NCBI RefSeq assembly: GCF_002994745.2
Contig: NC_037094.1
Coordinates: 11,903,001 to 11,967,000, forward strand
DNA: 64,000 bases
Reading direction: 5' to 3'
Source: Rosa chinensis
Taxonomy: Eukaryota > Streptophyta > Magnoliopsida > Rosales > Rosaceae
Shown: piece after piece, positions 59,249 through 64,000 of the stretch
How the letters are laid out: the number at the start of each line of letters is the position of its first letter
Numbering within the stretch: the stretch's first letter is position 1
Made by a program: the position numbers and the translations under genes
The notes under the pieces: generated by a model
Databases searched by the model: none
Told to the model about the DNA's origin: nothing
Seen by the model: only the letters and a program-made list of their open reading frames with translations

Positions 59249-61177
59249 TCACGTAGAATCATGGGTACATAGGTTGTAACCAGAGATCAGGGAGCTTAGT
59301 GCAAAGGCAATGAAAGCGAGGAAGGCCATGCTGACTGAAGCAGTAGCCATCTCCGTGAACTCATCTTTTCCCCAATTTGATTGCCAGTCGTCGACCCTGG
59401 TGGCTGCCGATGATGATGCTGAAATGAGAAGATATGCCAGTACCTGCAAAAATTTTGGATCAACAAGGCAAAGCATTATTAATCAGCAAAAGCCAATGAT
59501 TTGATGCAGGTCTAATGATTACTTGGAGTCAAACTAAGACCCCAATACAGACCAATCCATTCAACCCACGAAAAGATAAAAGTTTGAGGCTAGTGGGAGG
59601 AGCCAGTCCCCATATTCAGCTGACCCACATACCAGAGAGAAGACCACTTTGAAGTTCAGTGGGATGCCCAGTGCTAAACTAATTTAGTTACTGGGTACTA
59701 GGTAGAAACATAAAGAAGATCTTGGAATTGAGGAAATTGGGAAGCACCAAATTTTTATGTAAGAGATACCAGTATAAAAGTATGAACCTTAAACCAACAA
59801 GTGATGAACAACAATCCCTTCTGATCATTTGAGTAAGCATTACTGTGATTTTTAGGGGTGCAACTCGGAAAAATGGAGTCACCATCCCAAGATGAATCCA
59901 ACTATGATTGATTCAATCCTCCAAGTTCCACCCCTATAGTTTTCTCAATCATGTCCAACATTCCAAATGCTTATTACTGCTAGTGTGTGCACTGTATTGA
60001 ATGTGTTTTTAGTTTTTACTGAACCAACTGATTTTGGTTTGATTTTTTTCCTCTGGAAAAACCAGAATCATACAAAGCCAAACAAGATGGATAGGCTGCA
60101 TGACTCACCTGATCCATGAAGAAATCAAAGTGGTGACGAAGGTGGTGCCTGATCACATAATTCCCGGTGACTAGCAGGTAGGATAGATTGTATGCTTGAA
60201 AAGCAGCATATGCAAATCCAATAACAGTCACGGCTAAACAATACCTGTCAGAACATCATATTGATCATGACCCCATCTCCAAAAATTTAAATTCACAAGT
60301 GTAAAAATTGCGTAAAACTTCAAAGAGCTCCAAACTTTAACATTCTATCAATAGACATTACTTTTCATTTTCGCTAATCCAACCATTTGAACTCCCTACC
60401 TAAATCAATCAGAGCAATCAAATCGGTTTCAAGTTGTAACTTTTAACAATTAGATTCTAGAATTAAGCAAGCATATACAAAACAAGCACTAATTGGACTA
60501 CTCAAAGATTACAGAGATTAGAATCCAAATTGAATTGAAATTGTTGGCCAAAACTTGAAATTCCAATTGAGAATTCAAAACTGAGAGAGAGAGAGAGACC
60601 TGTATTCCTTGTAGCGATCAAAGGAATCGCCGCTCCAGCCCTGAGTTTTATCAGCGGCCATAACCGAGAACGAAATCAAGCATAGCACCAACTCGCTAAC
60701 CCGAAACCCTAGCGCCGCCGTCGTCAACACATCGGCTCTCCTCGGCGGCCGCCTCGATCTCCCAACCCCGGCGCCGCCCCCGGCCGGCCAGGGAACGCCG
60801 TTAGGAGCGGCCACCTTGGGCACCGAGGGCGGCGGGGGGTCCTCCCCGGCGGCGCGGTTGCTGTTGTAGAGGACGAGCGGCGAGGGCGCCTTCTCGGGCG
60901 GTTTCTGAGGCCGCAAGGGGGAGGGGGAGTACTGCGTGAACTTGTCGATGGCCATGATGGCCTTGGAGTTGTCGGGGGGCGGCTGCTTCTGGGGGGAGAG
61001 CTCCGGGGAGGCGTAGGGCGGGGATTCGGAGGGGTCGCCGGCGTCGGATCGCATGGGGGAGAGGTAGCGGAGGGGGGAGCCGGCGGTGCAGGCGGAGTCG
61101 TCGGAGTTGATGGAGGAGGATTTCTTCATGGCTGGCTTGCCTTTCAGGGCATCCATTTGGTGCTCTATTGGATTCAA
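59249..61177 (-). CDS. CASP-like protein (CASPL4-type, DUF588), 3 exons
   Basis: Four-pass plasma-membrane protein of the CASP/MARVEL family; CASPs scaffold the Casparian strip and CASPL4 members sit in other membrane domains. Exons: complement 61177-60600, 60244-60109, 59443-59249; splice sites ACAG/GT, GACAG/G, CAG/GTGAG, GCAG/GT are canonical, and the sum is 909 bp (302 aa). Residues 1-145 are a Pro/Ser-rich cytosolic tail, coded by unusually GC-rich DNA. Membrane spans: ~150-175 ([20 protein letters not shown], the conserved Arg in span 1), ~194-220 ([20 protein letters not shown]), ~239-256 ([17 protein letters not shown], with the conserved family Asp just after in DDW), ~272-294 ([19 protein letters not shown]). 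The long N-terminus places it in CASPL4. It looks intact. Confidence 0.94.
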
Positions 61178-62500
61178 AGTGGAGCGACGAAGAAGAAGAA
61201 GAAGGAGTGAGTTTTGGGAACTGGTGAAAAGTGAAAGTGGAGGGAAGAGACTTGGGAGTCTTTAACAGGCTCTACGTGGAACTGCTTCTTTCTTGGACAA
61301 TGAACACTCTACCTACCTACTCTACTCTAAAGTGAGCCCTGATTTTCTTGATGAAGTTACCTTTCACCTCATCATCAACAAATTTGTTGTCCCTCATCGT
61401 TTGGTTATTCTTTACTATTGCTATCATTTTCACGACGGCTTACTATAAATTATTTCAAGGTTAATTTGTTACTCACTCTCGATCGAGTTGGGTCAATTAT
61501 TCATAGAACTCATAGACTTTCACTCATAGACTTTGAATTAATATTTGATGAGATTTGAGTCGTGAGATTGGACTAGGAGAACACCACTGTTTCCTTCATC
61601 TTAGTTGTGGCAATGCTGTTGTTATACCTTCGTCGGCTGATCAAAACCCTACACCATTGCCGATGATTAATCTCCAAGTTCTTGACATGAAATTTAGTCG
61701 AGGAGAGATTAGGGTCTCAAGCCACATCCTATCCTAGTTGGACAAAAGTGGGAAGTATAATCAGTCCGACGTTATTAAGGAAACAATCACCATTCCTCAT
61801 CCTACTCAAAAGCCGAGGGAGAGAGTGCGTGGAAAACTATAACACCAAGACCAAGCTGCATTGTTAAGACTAAAGACTTGAGCAAGAGAAAACAAAATAC
61901 AAGCCTACAAAAATACAAGCGAAGCTTTGAGTGGAAACTTTATATAAAGTTCTTTTGGGTTTCTTTAGTGGTGCGCCATCCTTTCCCAAAAAGCTAAAGG
62001 CAAAAATTCCGTCCCTACTTTTTTCATTCTTCCTCATGAATACAGATTCCGCCTGGGTTCAGTAACATTCACAATAATCAATCAATTATAGGATCTTTCA
62101 AGCTAATGGACTCCACACGTTTTCCCCCACCGCCTGCATTGTTATGTACCGTGAATCGGAATATCAACGAGCAATCACAATTTGGAAATACACACTCTGT
62201 GGTTGACAGTGTGGCGAGAGGCTACTAGGGGGAAAGTATATACCTAACACAACCAAGAAAAGGATCTCCATAAACAATGAAATGCGTTTACTAATCATAA
62301 CCCCTTTAGAATTTAAATTAACAAAATCTACTTTAAGAAACCACAGATTAGAATCTACTAGTTTCTTAACTTGGTGCTCAATAATCATTCATGACTTGCC
62401 ATTATGTAATTCACCACTATATTCTCACATGACAAGAAATTATGCCTCTAGTCTGTAGATATATATATTAACATACAACACAAAGGGAGCCTCAGCAATA
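61178..62500. other. Intergenic region between CASPL and EXECUTER
   Basis: It should hold the CASPL promoter/leader (GAAGAA repeats just upstream of its ATG) and, towards 62.5 kb, the 3' flank of the minus-strand EXECUTER gene. No gene recognised. Confidence 0.6.
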
Positions 62501-62797
62501 TCTGGAAACGGTTCACGACTTGGGGCTCTCATAGCACTTTCAGTACTTGTCGCATTATATTTTGGTCAATTAGCAAAAATGATATACAGCTCTAGAAGTT
62601 AAAGGGGGGGAAAAGGTCGAATTTGGGTGGAAACAAAATGCCAGAAACTAATACATCATATGTGTTACTTCACCAGGGTAAACCAACCTTCTTTGCTTGG
62701 ATACGGTACATGGGTTCTTTAATTCTCTCACATTGAGTGTGTGATGTCATGCCATATCTAGGTGGGTAAGTATCAAGCCAATGATGATACAATTGGC

Positions 62798-63929
62798 TCA
62801 CTCTGGTAGTTTCAGGCGATTGAACAATACCAGGAAACTTTGCTCTGGGACAATGTAAAGAAAACCAAGATCTGCACCTTTGGCATACGGTCCAATACCC
62901 TACATTAAAACATCAACCCAGAGAAGGAAAGCGTTAAAAATATAAGCTATCCTTAAATAGTTTGCTGGCCAATTAGGCTTCAGGAAAGAAGTGCTAGTAA
63001 AAACATCCTGAACTGGTTTAATCACCTTGGCATTGAGTTGGAGTAGTTCTCCTTCAACCCATTTTGGATTTCGGAAGCCAAATTCTGCTATCCTTCCTTG
63101 GCCCTTGTAACTTGCAACCTGAACAAATGAACTCTTAATAAGCATATGTCCAGAATTTCATTTTCATGCAGACAATCTAATAGTTCAATGCAATGAGCTT
63201 TAGGCCCCAAATATGCGTGCTACTAAGTTCATTGTAAGGTCTAATAAACTCAAGCTAAAAAAGATGGCATTAAATAGTGTACACGCAAATGAAAAGGTGC
63301 GGTTTCAGGACTAGTTTCTATGGTACTGATATAGTCAATGGAGTATTCCTACAGAACATACAGATATGCCAGTATCATTACCACTCCTAATTCATCCGGA
63401 TACATTCCACGGTTGGAAAGACGACTCCCTCTCCCAATTTTAGCACGAAATGTCACCTGGAATATCCAGAAATCACATGGTTAGTATTAAAAACCCTGAT
63501 GCATGCATAAAGTGAACATGTGGTTGCACAGAGTAGTGATAAACCTGGCCAGCAGGAACATTTAGATCCCCAGTTAGCTTCACTGCCTCAACATATTCGA
63601 AGAACTCCACATCGCCAGAATCGTCTTTGTCATCTGAACCATTCCAGTGCCCATACTTACGCCTGAGTTGCACTACCTCAGTGCCATAAGGACCAAATGC
63701 ACCAACATACAGACCTATAGTTCAACCAGTAGAATTCATTTGAGGATTGTCCTGCTTAATTCAAGAATAAAAGAAATGAAGGTGGACACTAAGAAAACTC
63801 ACCTTCAAATGGATCAAGATCCCCTCGTGAGGTGCTGATCCGATTAAATGTTGTGTACTCAGATAATCTACTCCGCTTCTGTGCTTGACTAACAGCAAGT
63901 TTCACTATTTCACGCATATTTTTGGTAAC
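62798..63929 (-). CDS. EXECUTER (EX1/EX2-type) chloroplast protein, five 3' exons; gene continues beyond window
   Basis: EXECUTER proteins sit in chloroplast thylakoid membranes and relay singlet-oxygen stress to the nucleus; EX1 is cleaved by FtsH2 and EX2 acts beside it. Exons: complement 63929-63803, 63714-63545, 63456-63382, 63118-63026, 62899-62798 (stop TGA); all junctions are GT/AG and phases close (567 bp, 188 aa plus stop). Conserved C-terminal sequence: [92 protein letters not shown], and the end [26 protein letters not shown]. The N-terminal part, including the transit peptide, lies beyond 64000. I lean to EX2 because KLCR, its Arabidopsis neighbour, is also here, but the sequence alone does not separate EX1 from EX2. 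Confidence 0.9.
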
Positions 63930-64000
63930 CTACATACAATTAAAGAAGAAGGAAAAAAAAAAAAAAACTAAAATTAACATTATCCAAGGAATGCTTAATA

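Noticed and set aside
1..64000. CRISPR arrays, bacterial operons, rRNA genes, organellar insertions
   Set aside because: None seen; the sequence is eukaryotic nuclear throughout.

Overview
The window is nuclear DNA from a dicot plant. It holds intron-bearing plant genes (PPR, KLCR/CMU-type kinesin-light-chain-related, HT1-like Raf kinase, CASP-like, EXECUTER), plant-type tRNA genes, AT-rich intergenic DNA, and CACTA, hAT, MULE and LTR elements typical of plants. A Rosaceae source (strawberry or rose type) is my impression from the repeats, not something proven here.

Layout. 1-6.4 kb: the 3' end of a PPR gene (+) and a complete two-exon KLCR gene (-) with a 5'UTR intron. 8.6-19.9 kb: a decayed block with an F-box fragment, a FAR1/FRS-type gene broken by a 4.2 kb CACTA-like element and a 566 bp hAT element, an inverted copy of the F-box fragment, a tRNA-Leu(UAG), and a broken F-box gene. 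20.5-31.0 kb: a 10.5 kb CACTA-type element carrying a captured MAP-kinase fragment, itself split by a very young 7.4 kb LTR element without coding capacity. 31.5-37.4 kb: a minus-strand Ty1/copia element with almost identical LTRs but broken gag and pol. 38.1-43.8 kb: a second, older copia deletion derivative containing a nested 1.5 kb solo LTR. 43.8-48.8 kb: another F-box pseudogene, a MULE-like element with a nested hAT MITE, a further MITE, short tandem repeats and a second identical tRNA-Leu(UAG). 49.2-52.9 kb: an HT1-like protein kinase (-, 3 exons). 52.9-59.2 kb: intergenic DNA and a 1.3 kb inverted-repeat element. 59.2-61.2 kb: a CASP-like gene (-, 3 exons). 62.8-64.0 kb: the 3' exons of an EXECUTER gene (-), running off the window.

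Five host genes look real: PPR (partial), KLCR, the HT1-like kinase, CASPL and EXECUTER (partial). Their exon phases close exactly, and they do not form one pathway. KLCR and EXECUTER2 are neighbours in Arabidopsis (At1g27500/At1g27510, from memory). Here they are about 57 kb apart with the whole transposon nest between them, so the window may show an ancestral gene pair driven apart by repeat accumulation. The main interest lies in the nesting: at least ten elements can be bounded by terminal repeats and, in most cases, target-site duplications (TSDs), and their relative order of insertion can be read.
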